From positions 26,014 through 90,013 of the forward strand of contig UCIA01000015.1 in NCBI GenBank assembly GCA_900472295.1: a stretch of 64,000 bases of DNA, written 5' to 3'. The DNA is from Hyphomicrobiales bacterium. GTDB taxonomy: Bacteria > Pseudomonadota > Alphaproteobacteria > Rhizobiales > Rhizobiaceae. Shown piece by piece: positions 24,787 to 34,199 of the stretch. Under the pieces are notes generated by a model. That model made no database searches and was not told where the DNA came from. It worked only from the letters and a program-made list of their open reading frames with translations. The position numbers were made by a program, and so were the translations under genes. The first letter of the stretch is position 1; every line of letters starts with the position of its first letter.

Positions 24787-25437
24787 ATGTCAAGCATCGT
24801 ATCAAGCGATCCGGCCTCGCGACCGCGCCGCCGGCTGTCGCGGGATGACCGGCATCGGCAGTTGCTGGACGTCGCCTGGCGAGTGATCCGCGAGGAAGGC
24901 ACCGAAGCTCTCACGCTAGGACGGCTTTCGGAGCAGGCGGACGTCACGAAGCCTGTCGTGTATGACCATTTCGGCACGCGATCCGGCCTGCTGGCCGCAC
25001 TCTACCGCGAGTTCGACGCGCGCCAGAATGCGCTGATGGACGCAGCCCTACGGGTGGCCGAGCCGACCCTGGCGGAACGGGCGGCGGTCATTGCGTATTC
25101 CTATGTCGATTGCGTGCTGCTCCAGGGCCGCGAAATCCCCGGCGTGATTGCAGCGCTTGCCGGTTCGCCGGAGCTCGAAAAGATCAAGCGCGAGTATGAG
25201 GCAGCGTTCATCCAGAAATGCCGGCTCGTGCTTGCGCCATTCGCAGCAACCGGTTCCATCGCTGCAGCAGGTCTTTGGGCGATGCTCGGCGCCGCCGAGG
25301 CCCTGTCCAACGCCGCCGCCACCGGAGAAATCACCGCCGCGCAAGCGCAGAACGAACTTTTTGAGACGATCCTGGCAATGGTCGCCAGAAACGCGGCCCG
25401 AGAGCCCGGCCGGGATCAGTCCGAGACAATCTCGTAG
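24787..25437 (+). CDS. TetR/AcrR family transcriptional regulator
   Basis: A 216-residue regulator. The N-terminal helix-turn-helix (about residues 20-65) reads RHRQLLDVAWRVIREEGTEA, LGRLSEQADVTKPVVYDHFG and SGLLAALYREFD. The C-terminal ligand domain is all-helical. Start ATG at 24787. It probably represses itself and the divergent quinone reductase. Its 3' end overlaps the 3' end of the convergent cyclase-FHA gene by 22 nt. Confidence 0.88.
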   Translation: MSSIVSSDPASRPRRRLSRDDRHRQLLDVAWRVIREEGTEALTLGRLSEQADVTKPVVYDHFGTRSGLLAALYREFDARQNALMDAALRVAEPTLAERAAVIAYSYVDCVLLQGREIPGVIAALAGSPELEKIKREYEAAFIQKCRLVLAPFAATGSIAAAGLWAMLGAAEALSNAAATGEITAAQAQNELFETILAMVARNAAREPGRDQSETIS

Positions 25438-26306
25438 TGAAGAAGCTGGGAGTCGGCGAGTGACGACTTCAGCCCAGGCGAAATGACGCCGGAACTGAAG
25501 AGGAGAACATCTTCGCGGCGCACGAAGACTTCGTCGCCGGGTCCCATCGACACATAGGTGCCCGAAGAGCTTCGTTCGACAAGCCGGGCCCTGCCATTCG
25601 AAATGGTGAAGGTCGCGTGGCGCCTCGACACCCAGGGCCGCTCGACGACAATATCGCATTCCGCGGATCGGCCGATTGTCACGGATTGATTGTTTCGGCA
25701 GGACAGCACCCGATCTCCATAGCGGATAACCAGATGGTACTGCCGCGGCGGGACGGAGCGTCTATCGGCAGTTGCGCCACGGCTGGCGACCTGAGTGTTG
25801 ATGACCCCATCGCTGCTCCACAGCGTATAGACATCGAAGAGTTCCTGCTTCCCCTTGAAGTCCATTTTGTCGAGGAGCCGCAGACACTTGCGGTTGGCCG
25901 CGGAAAGCGCTTCGAAAAAGCTCTGGCTGATCAGCACCTCCCCGGGGTTGGCCGTGGTGGACAACCGCGCGGTGACATTGACGACATCCCCGAATACCGC
26001 GTTCCGCGCGCGAATGACCGTCCCGAAATGCAATCCGATCCGGGCGATCGACGGCCCTTTCGCCATGTGCTCAGCGATCTGACGGACCGCCGCCAGCGCC
26101 ATCTCCGGGCTCTCGAACAGGCTGAGGACGTCATCGCCTTTCGAGTAGATGAAATCACCGCCATGCTGGGCGACGATGGCCCGCATTGCGTCCAGGCAGT
26201 CCGAAAGCTGCTGCAAAGCGGCATCGTCGCCGATGCGTTCATAAAGCGGCGTGCTGCCCACGACATCCGCCAAGAGGACTGCGGCAAGAACCGTTTCCTG
26301 ATCCAT
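25416..26306 (-). CDS. Class III adenylate/guanylate cyclase with C-terminal FHA domain
   Basis: A 296-residue protein. The cyclase homology domain (about 5-170) has the first metal Asp in LLADVVGSTPLYERIGD, the second in SKGDDVLSLF, and the NVTARLS segment carrying transition-state Asn and Arg, so it should be active. An FHA domain follows (about 195-290), with VTIGRSAECDIVV, VSRRHATF and the loop SSGTYV, the phosphothreonine-reading motif. Output may therefore be tuned by phosphorylated partners. The ATG at 26306 is chosen; the frame extends to 26366. Soluble, no membrane segment. Confidence 0.85.
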   Translation of the reverse strand: MDQETVLAAVLLADVVGSTPLYERIGDDAALQQLSDCLDAMRAIVAQHGGDFIYSKGDDVLSLFESPEMALAAVRQIAEHMAKGPSIARIGLHFGTVIRARNAVFGDVVNVTARLSTTANPGEVLISQSFFEALSAANRKCLRLLDKMDFKGKQELFDVYTLWSSDGVINTQVASRGATADRRSVPPRQYHLVIRYGDRVLSCRNNQSVTIGRSAECDIVVERPWVSRRHATFTISNGRARLVERSSSGTYVSMGPGDEVFVRREDVLLFSSGVISPGLKSSLADSQLLHYEIVSD

Positions 26307-26420
26307 CGATCGCGTGTCCGACCCGAAAAGCCCGGCGTGTATAGCACAGGAGGTTGGCTGCGACATATCTGCCTAAGCGCCTGGGGCTGCGGCGGTGCTT
26401 CAGGTGATCGTCGCGGGCGG

Positions 26421-26825
26421 ATGAGCGAAATGGGAGCTTCGCTTCCATTGGTTCATTCAGGAGTCGCGCCCCGCTCCCCAGCGATTCATCCCGACGAAAA
26501 GGGCAACCTCTACATCGATCCCAAAGTGTTTCCCTCGGCAGTCGCGGCCGACCTTCCCTCAGAGATCGCCGAATCCTTGGCAAACCATCAGCTCCCGTTG
26601 AACCACACGGCCTTCGAGGCTCCCGTCGACAAGGCAGCTTGGCACGACAAGCCGACTTTCTACGTGATCAGCACGAAGGACAAGGTCATCGCACCCGAGG
26701 CCCAGAAGATCTTCGCCACCAGGATGAAGGCCCAGACGACCGAGATCGCCGGCAGCCATGCCTCCCTCGTCGTCCACGCGAAGCAAGTCGCCGCGGTGAT
26801 TGAAAAGGCCGCACTTGCGAAGTGA
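26421..26825 (+). pseudogene. Remnant of an alpha/beta-hydrolase (C-terminal third only)
   Basis: From about 26488 the translation (HPDEKGNLYIDPKVFPSAVA, then ADLPSEIAESLANHQLP, PTFYVISTKDKVIAPEAQKI and GSHASLVVHAKQVAAVIEKA) matches the last third of alpha/beta-hydrolase esterases, including the late acidic residue and the catalytic His of GSHA. The nucleophile-elbow Ser region and N terminus are absent, and no matching sequence lies upstream, which is occupied by the cyclase gene on the other strand. Open reading to an ATG at 26421 adds unrelated residues. Most likely a decayed gene, probably not functional. Confidence 0.7.
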
Positions 26826-26898
26826 CGATACCGCTCCCGGCACTTTGGTGCCGGGAGCGCCACGCGTGCTCTGCGCAATGCCTTGAAGCGCGAGCGGC

Positions 26899-27615
26899 CT
26901 AGCGCGCGGCCGGCTTGCCGAAAATCAGGCCCAGGAACTCGCTCAGCCAGCGCTTGAGGTGCATGTCCCAGATCAGCCGGCCGCCGAGATGGTCGCGGCC
27001 GGGCTGCGCGCCGGGCAGTTCGAAACGATGCGCGCCGCGCACCACCCATCGCTGCATCATCAGCCGGGTCAGTTCGCCATGGAACTGGATGCCCCAGGCA
27101 TTGTCGCCATAGCGAAACGCCTGGTTGGGATAGGTTTCGGCCGTCGCCAGCAGCGTCGCGTCCTTCGGAAGCGAAAAGCCTTCGCGATGAAACTGGTAAA
27201 CCATGTCGGGCCACGGCAGCAGTTTCTTGCCGGCCTCGGTCGGCTTCAGCGGATACCAGCCGATCTCGACCAGCCCCTCGCCATGGCCTTCGACTTTGCC
27301 GCCGAGATGGTTGGCCAGCATCTGCGCGCCAAGGCAGATGCCGAGGAACGGCCGGTTTTCACGCAACGGCACGTTCAGCCAGTTGGTCTCGCGGCGGACG
27401 AACTCATCCTCGTCATTGGCGCTCATCGGCCCACCGAACACCACGCAGCCGGCGTGTCCCTCCAGCGTTTCCGGCAGGCTGTCGCCCAGCGGCGGCCGGC
27501 GGATGTCGAGGTCGAAACCTTCCTCGAGCAGCATGTGGCCGACCCGGCCGGGGCTCGAAGTCTCCTGATGCAGCACGATCAGGATTTTCGGTTTCGAGCT
27601 TGGCGCGGGTGGCAT
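26899..27615 (-). CDS. Class I glutamine amidotransferase (GMP-synthase-like)
   Basis: A 238-residue GATase1 domain. The nucleophile Cys 94 is in LGICLGAQML, and the His 179/Glu 181 pair in WGIQFHGELT completes the triad. GGPMSANDEDEF is the oxyanion-strand region typical of the stand-alone COG0518 proteins. No synthetase domain is fused. It probably hydrolyses glutamine or a gamma-glutamyl compound; the acceptor is unknown. Start ATG at 27615, 14 nt after the TerB-like gene, at the end of the heme operon. Confidence 0.85.
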   Translation of the reverse strand: MPPAPSSKPKILIVLHQETSSPGRVGHMLLEEGFDLDIRRPPLGDSLPETLEGHAGCVVFGGPMSANDEDEFVRRETNWLNVPLRENRPFLGICLGAQMLANHLGGKVEGHGEGLVEIGWYPLKPTEAGKKLLPWPDMVYQFHREGFSLPKDATLLATAETYPNQAFRYGDNAWGIQFHGELTRLMMQRWVVRGAHRFELPGAQPGRDHLGGRLIWDMHLKRWLSEFLGLIFGKPAAR

Positions 27616-27629
27616 GAAAAGGCGGGATC

Positions 27630-28130
27630 CTATTCGTCGCTCGACGTTCCGCTGGCGCCGGGCGCGGCGGCGGCCGCCTTGCGGCGCGCCTCGACGCGGT
27701 CCTGGCGCTCGACGCCGATCAGTTCGGCGACGCGCCAGACCGTGTTGTCTTCCAGCTCGTGCAATTCGCCATCGACATAGACGATTTCCCACATCAGGCC
27801 GATAAAGGCCTTGCGCGCATCGGCGTCGAGATGCCGCTTCAGCACACTGGTGAAGGCATAGAGGTCGATCGCCTCATTGTCGGCGCGCTCGCCGGCAGCC
27901 GCCAGCGCATCGAGTTCGTCGCCGCTGATCGAATAGCTCTCAGCCAGCACCTGCTTGAACCGCTCCCACTCGATGTCCTGACGCACGCCATCGGCATTCA
28001 TCACATGATAGAGCAGCGCCGACGCCGCGACGCGCGGATCGTCCGCGTTTTCGCGATGCCCCGCGGCACCCGGCAGGTCTTTCAGGAAGGACAGAACGCG
28101 TTCAAACATTTTGCTCACATCGTTAGACAT
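27630..28130 (-). CDS. TerB-like protein (tellurite-resistance/DjlA N-terminal-like domain)
   Basis: A 166-residue helical protein. LLYHVMNADGVRQDIEWERF and GLMWEIVYVDGELHELEDNTVWRVAELIGV are the two acidic metal-binding-type repeats of the TerB fold. A low-complexity Ala/Gly tail ends it. The start overlaps the hemY stop by one base (TGATG), so it is co-translated in the heme operon. Its biochemical role is unknown. Confidence 0.82.
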   Translation of the reverse strand: MSNDVSKMFERVLSFLKDLPGAAGHRENADDPRVAASALLYHVMNADGVRQDIEWERFKQVLAESYSISGDELDALAAAGERADNEAIDLYAFTSVLKRHLDADARKAFIGLMWEIVYVDGELHELEDNTVWRVAELIGVERQDRVEARRKAAAAAPGASGTSSDE

Positions 28131-29737
28131 CAGAACAGGCGGAACCGGCGTGGTGATTTCTCCGCTTCGTCTTCAGGATCGACGCCGGGATCGTCGGGCA
28201 GGCGGACAATCTCCTCGGCCGGCTCGACCCCTTCGGCATCCGATGGCACCGCGGCAAAAGCAGCGGCGGTTATCGGCCTGACATGGTCATCGGCCGCAGC
28301 GGGTTTCGGCTCGGCCGGCGCCTCGTTGATTGTCTTGGCGGCGGCCGGATGGTCGATCACCTCGACTTCGTTTGCCGGCTTGGCGGGAGCCGCAAGCACC
28401 GGCACCTCAGCTTCATGTGTTTCCTCATGGCTGTCGATGAGCTGGCCGAGCCGCTCCATCGGCGCGCGCCATGTGAAGGCATCGAGCTTGCCGGTAACCG
28501 GCGACACCGGCGCCCAGCGCTCGGAGACGACGCCGTCGGCGACCCAGGCCGGATCGCGCGGCGCGCGGACTGCTCTCGACAGCAATTGCCGGATCTTGCC
28601 CTGATCGCCGCTCTCCGCCTCTTCGATATCGGCCAAAAGAAGATAGGCGCCTTCGCGTCGATCCATGCGCAGCGCCGCCTCGGCCTCGCGGCGCGCGGTG
28701 GCGTAATCCTGAGCATCGAGCGCGGCGCGCGCCACCGTCATCGACGATTCGGCGTTGTTGCGCTTCAGCTCCTGCAGCTTCTTGGCCCGGTTGAGGCGGT
28801 CGACCACCGCGTCGCCCGGCCTTGCATGGGTGTAGAGTTCGGCGATCTCCGGATGCGGCTCCGCCTTCCAAGCGGCTTCGAGGATTTTCGAGCCTTTGCG
28901 CACATCGTTCTGCTTGAACAGAAGGTTGGCAGCCGCGACCGCAGCCGGCGCGAAATCGGGCGCCAGCTTGTTGGCTTCGAGCGCCGCTGTCTTCGCGGCG
29001 TTCGGATCGCTGTCGGTAAGCGCCTGCGCCTTGGCGGTCAAAAGCACGGCGCGGCGGCGGTTGGCGGCATCGCGCTCGATCTGCCGCGTCGATTTCTGCG
29101 CCTCGACCAGCTTCAGCGCGCCGTCCCAGTCGCCGCGTCCGGTCAAATCTTCCAGCGTCGATTCAGCGGCCCAGGCGAGTTGCGGCGCGACGGCAGCGGC
29201 GCGGCCGGCATAGTGGCGCGCCGCGTTGCGGTCGCCCAGCCGCTCGGCTTCGAGATAGAGCCCGCGCAGGCCGAGCAGCCGCATTTCGGGATCGTCGAGC
29301 ATAGCCTCGAATTTTTCCCGCGCACCTTCATGGTCGCCTTCGAGCAGCGAGGCCTGCGCTTCGAGCAGTTGGATCAGCGGCTCCTGGTCGGAGCGGATGA
29401 GCTTGGCCGCTTCCTTGGTCTTCTTGCGGGCCAGCGCGCCATCGCCGGCGCCGGCGGCGATCATGCCGGTCGACAGCGCCTGGTAGCCACGGTCGCGACG
29501 GCGGACACGGAAATAGCGCGAGATCGTATACGGGCTGTTCCACAGCGACTTGATCAGCCACCAGACAATCATCACCGCGGCAACGACAGCAACGATCGCC
29601 ACCGCCGCCACCATCAGGCTGACCTGGTACTGGTAGCCGTTGAAGGTGACGACCATCTCGCCCGGACGGTCGGCCAGCCAGGCAAAGCCCAGCCCGAGCG
29701 CGAAGACGGCGGCGAGAAAGATGAGAATGCGGATCAT
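28130..29737 (-). CDS. hemY: HemY-type heme biosynthesis membrane protein
   Basis: A 535-residue protein with two N-terminal transmembrane helices (about 1-20 and 40-65), the HemY_N region (NSPYTISRYFRVRRRDRGYQALSTGMIAAGAGD) and then TPR-like helical repeats to about 420. An acidic Pro/Ala-rich tail follows. This is the proteobacterial HemY scaffold, not the Bacillus protoporphyrinogen oxidase of the same name; its exact role in heme synthesis is not settled. It lies 10 nt downstream of the mitofilin-like gene in the hemC operon. Confidence 0.88.
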   Translation of the reverse strand: MIRILIFLAAVFALGLGFAWLADRPGEMVVTFNGYQYQVSLMVAAVAIVAVVAAVMIVWWLIKSLWNSPYTISRYFRVRRRDRGYQALSTGMIAAGAGDGALARKKTKEAAKLIRSDQEPLIQLLEAQASLLEGDHEGAREKFEAMLDDPEMRLLGLRGLYLEAERLGDRNAARHYAGRAAAVAPQLAWAAESTLEDLTGRGDWDGALKLVEAQKSTRQIERDAANRRRAVLLTAKAQALTDSDPNAAKTAALEANKLAPDFAPAAVAAANLLFKQNDVRKGSKILEAAWKAEPHPEIAELYTHARPGDAVVDRLNRAKKLQELKRNNAESSMTVARAALDAQDYATARREAEAALRMDRREGAYLLLADIEEAESGDQGKIRQLLSRAVRAPRDPAWVADGVVSERWAPVSPVTGKLDAFTWRAPMERLGQLIDSHEETHEAEVPVLAAPAKPANEVEVIDHPAAAKTINEAPAEPKPAAADDHVRPITAAAFAAVPSDAEGVEPAEEIVRLPDDPGVDPEDEAEKSPRRFRLF

Positions 29738-29747
29738 CGTGTCGTCC

Positions 29748-31238
29748 TCATGCCTTCATCGCGCCTGCAATCAGCGCATCGACCTGCGTCTCGACCTCGA
29801 TGCGCGCCTTCAGTTTGCCGGCAAAGTCGGCGCCGGCAGCTTTCACTGCCTCGGGTAGCGTATCATATTCGCTGAGCGCCTTGGCGTAGTCGCCCTGGTT
29901 GACCGCCACCTCGATGCGCGCCACGGTTTCGGGGGCGCCAGCGCCCTCAACGGCGCCGATCGGCCGCACCTTGACCAGCGATTCTGCGCTCGCCAGCAGG
30001 TTCTGGAAGAAGCCGGCATTCTCGTCGACCGGCGTCGCCGCAGCGACCATCGCATTGGCCGCTGCATCGGCCTCGCCGGCGATTTCGGTTCGGGTCGGCA
30101 CGCCCTTTTCGGCATAGGGACGCAGAACCGCAATCTCAGGCGCATCGGGCGAGATCGCCGCGAAGGTCTCCAACTCCGCGGCGAACGGCGCGCCGCGATC
30201 GAGCGCTGACTTGAGCGCCGACGCGGCGATGGCCATCGCGATCTTCGGCTGCGAGGCCTGCGCATCGACCTTGCCGGCGAGCTGTGACAACGACTGTTCT
30301 AGCGCGGCGATCTTGCCTTCCTGCGCCTTGGCCGCTTCGCCGGCGGATTTCACCAGCGCATCGAGACCCGCCAGTTTTTCGTTGAGCGGCGCGAGATCGA
30401 CGGGTACTGCACCGCCGGCTTGGCCGAGTGCTGCGACCGCCGTCTCAATCTGTTTGACCTTGTCGCCAAGTGCTGCAAGCCCGGCATTGTCGCCGGCGCC
30501 ACCTTGTTCGACCGCCGATTTCAGCGACGCGACATCGGCCTTGACCTGATCCAGCGCCGACGACAGCCCATCGACCTTGGCCGTTGCGGCCCCATTGCCG
30601 CTGGCTTCCCTGATGTCGGCGATTTCGCTCTTCAGCGAGGCGATCTCGCCATTGACGCCATCGAGCGAGACCGTGCCCGAACCCGGCGCGCCAAGCACAC
30701 CGGCAAACTGCAGCCCGCCGGCGGCGACCAGCGCAATGACGCCGCCGATGATGCCGGCGGCAATGCCGTTCGAACGCTTCGGCTGCGCTGCCATGGGCTG
30801 GTTCCTCACCTCGGCGTTATCAGGCGTTTCCTTGGGCCCACCCGATTTGGGCGAGGCATCCTCGAAATTGTAATCGGAAGTCCGGGCGCGGGGCGGCGCG
30901 TCCGAGGCGGCGGGATAGGGGTGCTCAGCTTGGGCAGACGCCTTGGCATCTTCGCTCTCAGGAGCGGCCTGCGCGGAAGCGTCGGAGTGTTCCCACGGCT
31001 CGAGATCGGCCTGGTCGGCATGAACCGGCTCGTCGGGCGTCTCCGGCTGCGCATCCGCTAGGACCGTCGGTTCCTCATGCACGACCGATTCGGCTGAGGT
31101 CTCGGCAACATCCGAGCTGGCGCTATCGGCCTTGGCGGCATCCGCTTCGACAATGCGCGAGACGGCGCCGGGTTCGAGTTCGATGGTCACCGGCTCGCGG
31201 CGATTTTTCGAATGTCGCATCTTCGGCGTCTTGACCAT
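29748..31238 (-). CDS. Mitofilin-like inner-membrane protein (COG4223)
   Basis: A 496-residue protein. A long acidic, Ala/Glu-rich N-terminal region (1-155) precedes one membrane helix (IAAGIIGGVIALVAAGGLQF). An extended coiled-coil follows (LASLKSEIADIREASGN, LDQVKADVASLKSAVEQ and similar heptads), with a conserved C-terminal domain (KVRPIGAVEGAGAPETVARI). This is the alphaproteobacterial Mic60/mitofilin relative, thought to shape the inner membrane, and it is typically encoded next to heme genes. The ATG at 31238 has GGAG about 9 nt upstream. Confidence 0.82.
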   Translation of the reverse strand: MVKTPKMRHSKNRREPVTIELEPGAVSRIVEADAAKADSASSDVAETSAESVVHEEPTVLADAQPETPDEPVHADQADLEPWEHSDASAQAAPESEDAKASAQAEHPYPAASDAPPRARTSDYNFEDASPKSGGPKETPDNAEVRNQPMAAQPKRSNGIAAGIIGGVIALVAAGGLQFAGVLGAPGSGTVSLDGVNGEIASLKSEIADIREASGNGAATAKVDGLSSALDQVKADVASLKSAVEQGGAGDNAGLAALGDKVKQIETAVAALGQAGGAVPVDLAPLNEKLAGLDALVKSAGEAAKAQEGKIAALEQSLSQLAGKVDAQASQPKIAMAIAASALKSALDRGAPFAAELETFAAISPDAPEIAVLRPYAEKGVPTRTEIAGEADAAANAMVAAATPVDENAGFFQNLLASAESLVKVRPIGAVEGAGAPETVARIEVAVNQGDYAKALSEYDTLPEAVKAAGADFAGKLKARIEVETQVDALIAGAMKA

Positions 31239-31360
31239 GCCTGGGCTCCGCAATCCTGCTTCGTCTGGGGCGCCTGACGGCGCGTGATGGTTTGAAAATG
31301 ATCTAGCACATCAGTCTCAGGTGAACAGGTGAAAAGGGGCGGCGTGATGACACGGGGCGC

Positions 31361-32068
31361 TCAATCGCCGCCATGCAACAGCTCAAGCAGCGCCTCCTCC
31401 TGCGGTTCCGGCGCAACGCGTGTTTCTTTGCTCGCGGCATCGCCGAATGCCGAAGCTATGCGGCCTGACAGGGCAAAAGTCTCAGTCTTTTCAAAGAGAT
31501 CATGCAACTCCAGCCGCCTGGCCAAGACTTGCATCGCTGCCGCCGCCTTGGCGGAATAAAGCAGCACCGCATCGACCGGCTGGCCGGACAGGCGCGCACG
31601 GATCGCCGCATCGGAATAGTCGAGCGCAATCGTGTCATAGGTTTCGATGGCGCGGACCGCGATGCCGGCCTGCTTGAGCCGCGCTTCGAAGGCCGGAAAC
31701 CGCACGCGTCCGGTGAGATAGACGATCGTCTTGCCGGAAAGGCCGACGGCAATCGTTTCAGCAAGTTTCTCGGCGTCACCCGGCCCTTCATTGACCGACC
31801 CGAACCCTGCTGCACGCGCCGTTTCAGCCGTCCGGTGGCCGACGGCATGGCAAGGTAAGGCGGCAAGCGCGGCGATGAGCTCTCCCGGCGCATGACGCAC
31901 GGCATTGGCGCTGGTCACGGCGACGGCATCACCGGCAACCGCATCGGCGCCAACCGGCAGCGTCACTGTTTCGGTCAATGGCAACAGAATCGGCTCAAAT
32001 CCCAAGTCTCGCAGCCGCCGCATGGTGCGCGTTGCCCCGGGTTCCGGCCGCGTCACCAGGACACGCAT
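31361..32068 (-). CDS. hemD: Uroporphyrinogen-III synthase
   Basis: A 235-residue two-lobed enzyme that cyclises hydroxymethylbilane to uroporphyrinogen III. It opens MRVLVTRPEPGATRTMRRLR. The AVTSANAVR segment, VYLTGRVRFPAFEARL and the VLLYSAKAAAAM segment are typical of this weakly conserved family. It begins 1 nt after the hemC stop codon, confirming the assignment by context. Confidence 0.88.
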   Translation of the reverse strand: MRVLVTRPEPGATRTMRRLRDLGFEPILLPLTETVTLPVGADAVAGDAVAVTSANAVRHAPGELIAALAALPCHAVGHRTAETARAAGFGSVNEGPGDAEKLAETIAVGLSGKTIVYLTGRVRFPAFEARLKQAGIAVRAIETYDTIALDYSDAAIRARLSGQPVDAVLLYSAKAAAAMQVLARRLELHDLFEKTETFALSGRIASAFGDAASKETRVAPEPQEEALLELLHGGD

Positions 32069-32069
32069 G

Positions 32070-32993
32070 TCAGACCCAGCCGTCGAAGAAGCTTTCGCCG
32101 GCCTTGACCCGCACCATCCTCGCGGCGTCCGTGCCGATATCGGCTGCATCCAGCGCCAGGCCTTCGGCCTTGACCTCATGCGATTGCGTGCCATCGGGCG
32201 AAATGATCAGCCCGGCGAAAACCAGTTTTCCGACCGCAACAGTCGCATGGCCGGCGATCGGCGTGCGGCAGGAGCCGTCGAGCGCCGCCAGGAAGGCGCG
32301 CTCGCAGGCCAGCGCCTGGCCCGTCGGGACGTCATGGATGGCGCTCAGCATCTGTTCCACGGCGCTGTCGCCGATGCGAGTTTCAATACCGATCGCGCCC
32401 TGCCCCGGCGCCGGAGGAAAAGCGTCGAGCGGCATCAGATCGGTGACGACATCGCCGAGCCCCAGCCGCTTCAGCCCGGCATGGGCCAGAATGGTGCCTT
32501 CGGCGACGCCTTCCTCCAGCTTGCGCAACCTGGTCTGCACATTGCCGCGAAACATCACCACGTCGAGGTCCGGCCGCATGCGCCGGATCAGCGCCTGGCG
32601 TCGCAGCGATGACGAGCCGACTTTGGCCCCTTGCGGCAGGTCGATGATGCGTTTCGCCGCCTTGCCGATAAAGGCATCGCGTGCATCTTCGCGCGGCAGG
32701 AAGGCCGAGAGTTCAAGCCCATCCGGCAGCACCGTCGGCATGTCCTTGGAGGAGTGCACGGCGATATCGATCCCGCCGGCCAGCAGCGCCTCTTCGATCT
32801 CCTTGGTGAACAGGCCCTTGCCGCCGGCTTCCGACAGCGGCCGGTCCTGGATGCGATCACCGCTGGTCGAGATGACGACGACCTCGAACGCTTCCGCCGG
32901 CATGCCATGCGCTGCCATCAGCCGCGCCTGCGTTTCATGCGCCTGGGCCAGCGCCAGCGGGCTGCCACGTGTTCCAATTTTCAAAGTTTGCAT
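32070..32993 (-). CDS. hemC: Hydroxymethylbilane synthase (porphobilinogen deaminase)
   Basis: A 307-residue enzyme that joins four porphobilinogens. The start [14 protein letters not shown], the catalytic region [28 protein letters not shown] and the dipyrromethane-cofactor Cys in [12 protein letters not shown] are all present. First gene of the operon that continues to hemD, the mitofilin-like gene, hemY, the TerB-like gene and the amidotransferase. Divergent from tsaD across 117 bp. Confidence 0.95.
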   Translation of the reverse strand: MQTLKIGTRGSPLALAQAHETQARLMAAHGMPAEAFEVVVISTSGDRIQDRPLSEAGGKGLFTKEIEEALLAGGIDIAVHSSKDMPTVLPDGLELSAFLPREDARDAFIGKAAKRIIDLPQGAKVGSSSLRRQALIRRMRPDLDVVMFRGNVQTRLRKLEEGVAEGTILAHAGLKRLGLGDVVTDLMPLDAFPPAPGQGAIGIETRIGDSAVEQMLSAIHDVPTGQALACERAFLAALDGSCRTPIAGHATVAVGKLVFAGLIISPDGTQSHEVKAEGLALDAADIGTDAARMVRVKAGESFFDGWV

Positions 32994-33110
32994 GGCGCGC
33001 GGTCCGTGATAACCCCCGGCTGGCTTTGCGTTTCCGGCACTCTCCCTAACGAGGCCCGCCTCTACTAACTAGGAAAGTCCGGCGACACAATCTCTGGAGA
33101 TAGCGACGAA

Positions 33111-34199
33111 TTGATCCGCGTTCTGGGCATTGAGACGAGTTGCGATGAGACCGCCGCCAGCGTGGTGACGCTGGACGGCGCTTCCGCGCCGGTGATCGCG
33201 TCCAACATCGTGCTCAGCCAGATCGAGGAGCATGCCGCTTTCGGCGGCGTCGTGCCCGAGATTGCCGCGCGCGCCCATGTCGAGGCGCTGGACGGCATTG
33301 TCGAGGCCGCCCTTGCCGATTCGGGCGTAGCGCTTGCCGACATCGACGCCATTGCCGCCACTGCCGGCCCCGGCCTGGTCGGCGGGCTGATCGTCGGCCT
33401 GATGACCGCCAAGGCGATTGCCGCAGCCGCCGGCAAGCCGCTGATCGCCATCAACCATCTCGAAGGCCATGCGCTGACCGCAAGGCTGACCGACGGGCTC
33501 GACTTTCCCTATCTGCTGCTGCTGGTTTCCGGCGGCCACACCCAGATCGTCGCGGTGCGCGGCGTCGGCGACTACCAGCGCTGGGCGACGACGATCGACG
33601 ACGCACTGGGCGAAGCTTTCGACAAGACGGCGAAAATGCTTGGCCTGCCCTATCCCGGCGGCCCGAATGTCGAGAGAGCGGCGGCCTCAGGCGATGCGAC
33701 GCGCTTTGCTTTCCCACGACCGATGAAAGGCTCGGCCCAGCCCGATTTCTCCTTCTCCGGCCTCAAGACGGCTGTGCGCCAGGCGGCAACCGCCATCCAG
33801 CCGCTGAGCGAGCAGGATGTCGCCGACATCTGCGCCTCGTTCCAGGCGGCGGTGGCCGATGCGCTGGCTGACCGCGTTGGCCGCGCGCTTGCGCGATTCC
33901 ATCAGGAGTTTCCGGACAAGGCCAATCCGGCGCTGGTCGTTGCCGGCGGCGTCGCCGCAAACAGCACGATCAAGGTGACGCTGCAGAAGCTGTGTGCCGA
34001 GGCCGGCTTCGCCTTCGTCGCGCCGCCGCTGAAACTGTGCACCGACAATGCGGCGATGATCGCCTGGGCCGGCATCGAGCGATTGCGGGCGGGCATGGCT
34101 GAGGAGAACGGCTTCGATTTCGTACCACGCTCGCGCTGGCCGCTGGACTCGATCTCGGCGCCGATGATCGGCTCCGGCCGACGCGGGGCAAAAGCATGA
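33111..34199 (+). CDS. tsaD: tRNA N6-threonylcarbamoyladenosine transferase subunit TsaD
   Basis: A 362-residue ASKHA-fold protein. [16 protein letters not shown] is the ATP-binding start, [13 protein letters not shown] carries the metal-ligand His pair, [10 protein letters not shown] follows, and [12 protein letters not shown] is the C-terminal phosphate loop. It transfers threonylcarbamoyl to A37 of ANN-decoding tRNAs with TsaB, TsaE and TsaC. The start is TTG at 33111, immediately before the conserved MIRVLGIE; GGAG lies about 13 nt upstream. Its stop overlaps the gpsA start (ATGA). Confidence 0.95.
   Translation: MIRVLGIETSCDETAASVVTLDGASAPVIASNIVLSQIEEHAAFGGVVPEIAARAHVEALDGIVEAALADSGVALADIDAIAATAGPGLVGGLIVGLMTAKAIAAAAGKPLIAINHLEGHALTARLTDGLDFPYLLLLVSGGHTQIVAVRGVGDYQRWATTIDDALGEAFDKTAKMLGLPYPGGPNVERAAASGDATRFAFPRPMKGSAQPDFSFSGLKTAVRQAATAIQPLSEQDVADICASFQAAVADALADRVGRALARFHQEFPDKANPALVVAGGVAANSTIKVTLQKLCAEAGFAFVAPPLKLCTDNAAMIAWAGIERLRAGMAEENGFDFVPRSRWPLDSISAPMIGSGRRGAKA

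Noticed and set aside
27630..28130. TerB-like gene as evidence for a tellurite-resistance or stress-defence ter cluster
   Set aside because: No other ter genes are present; the gene is the fifth cistron of a heme operon and is coupled to hemY.
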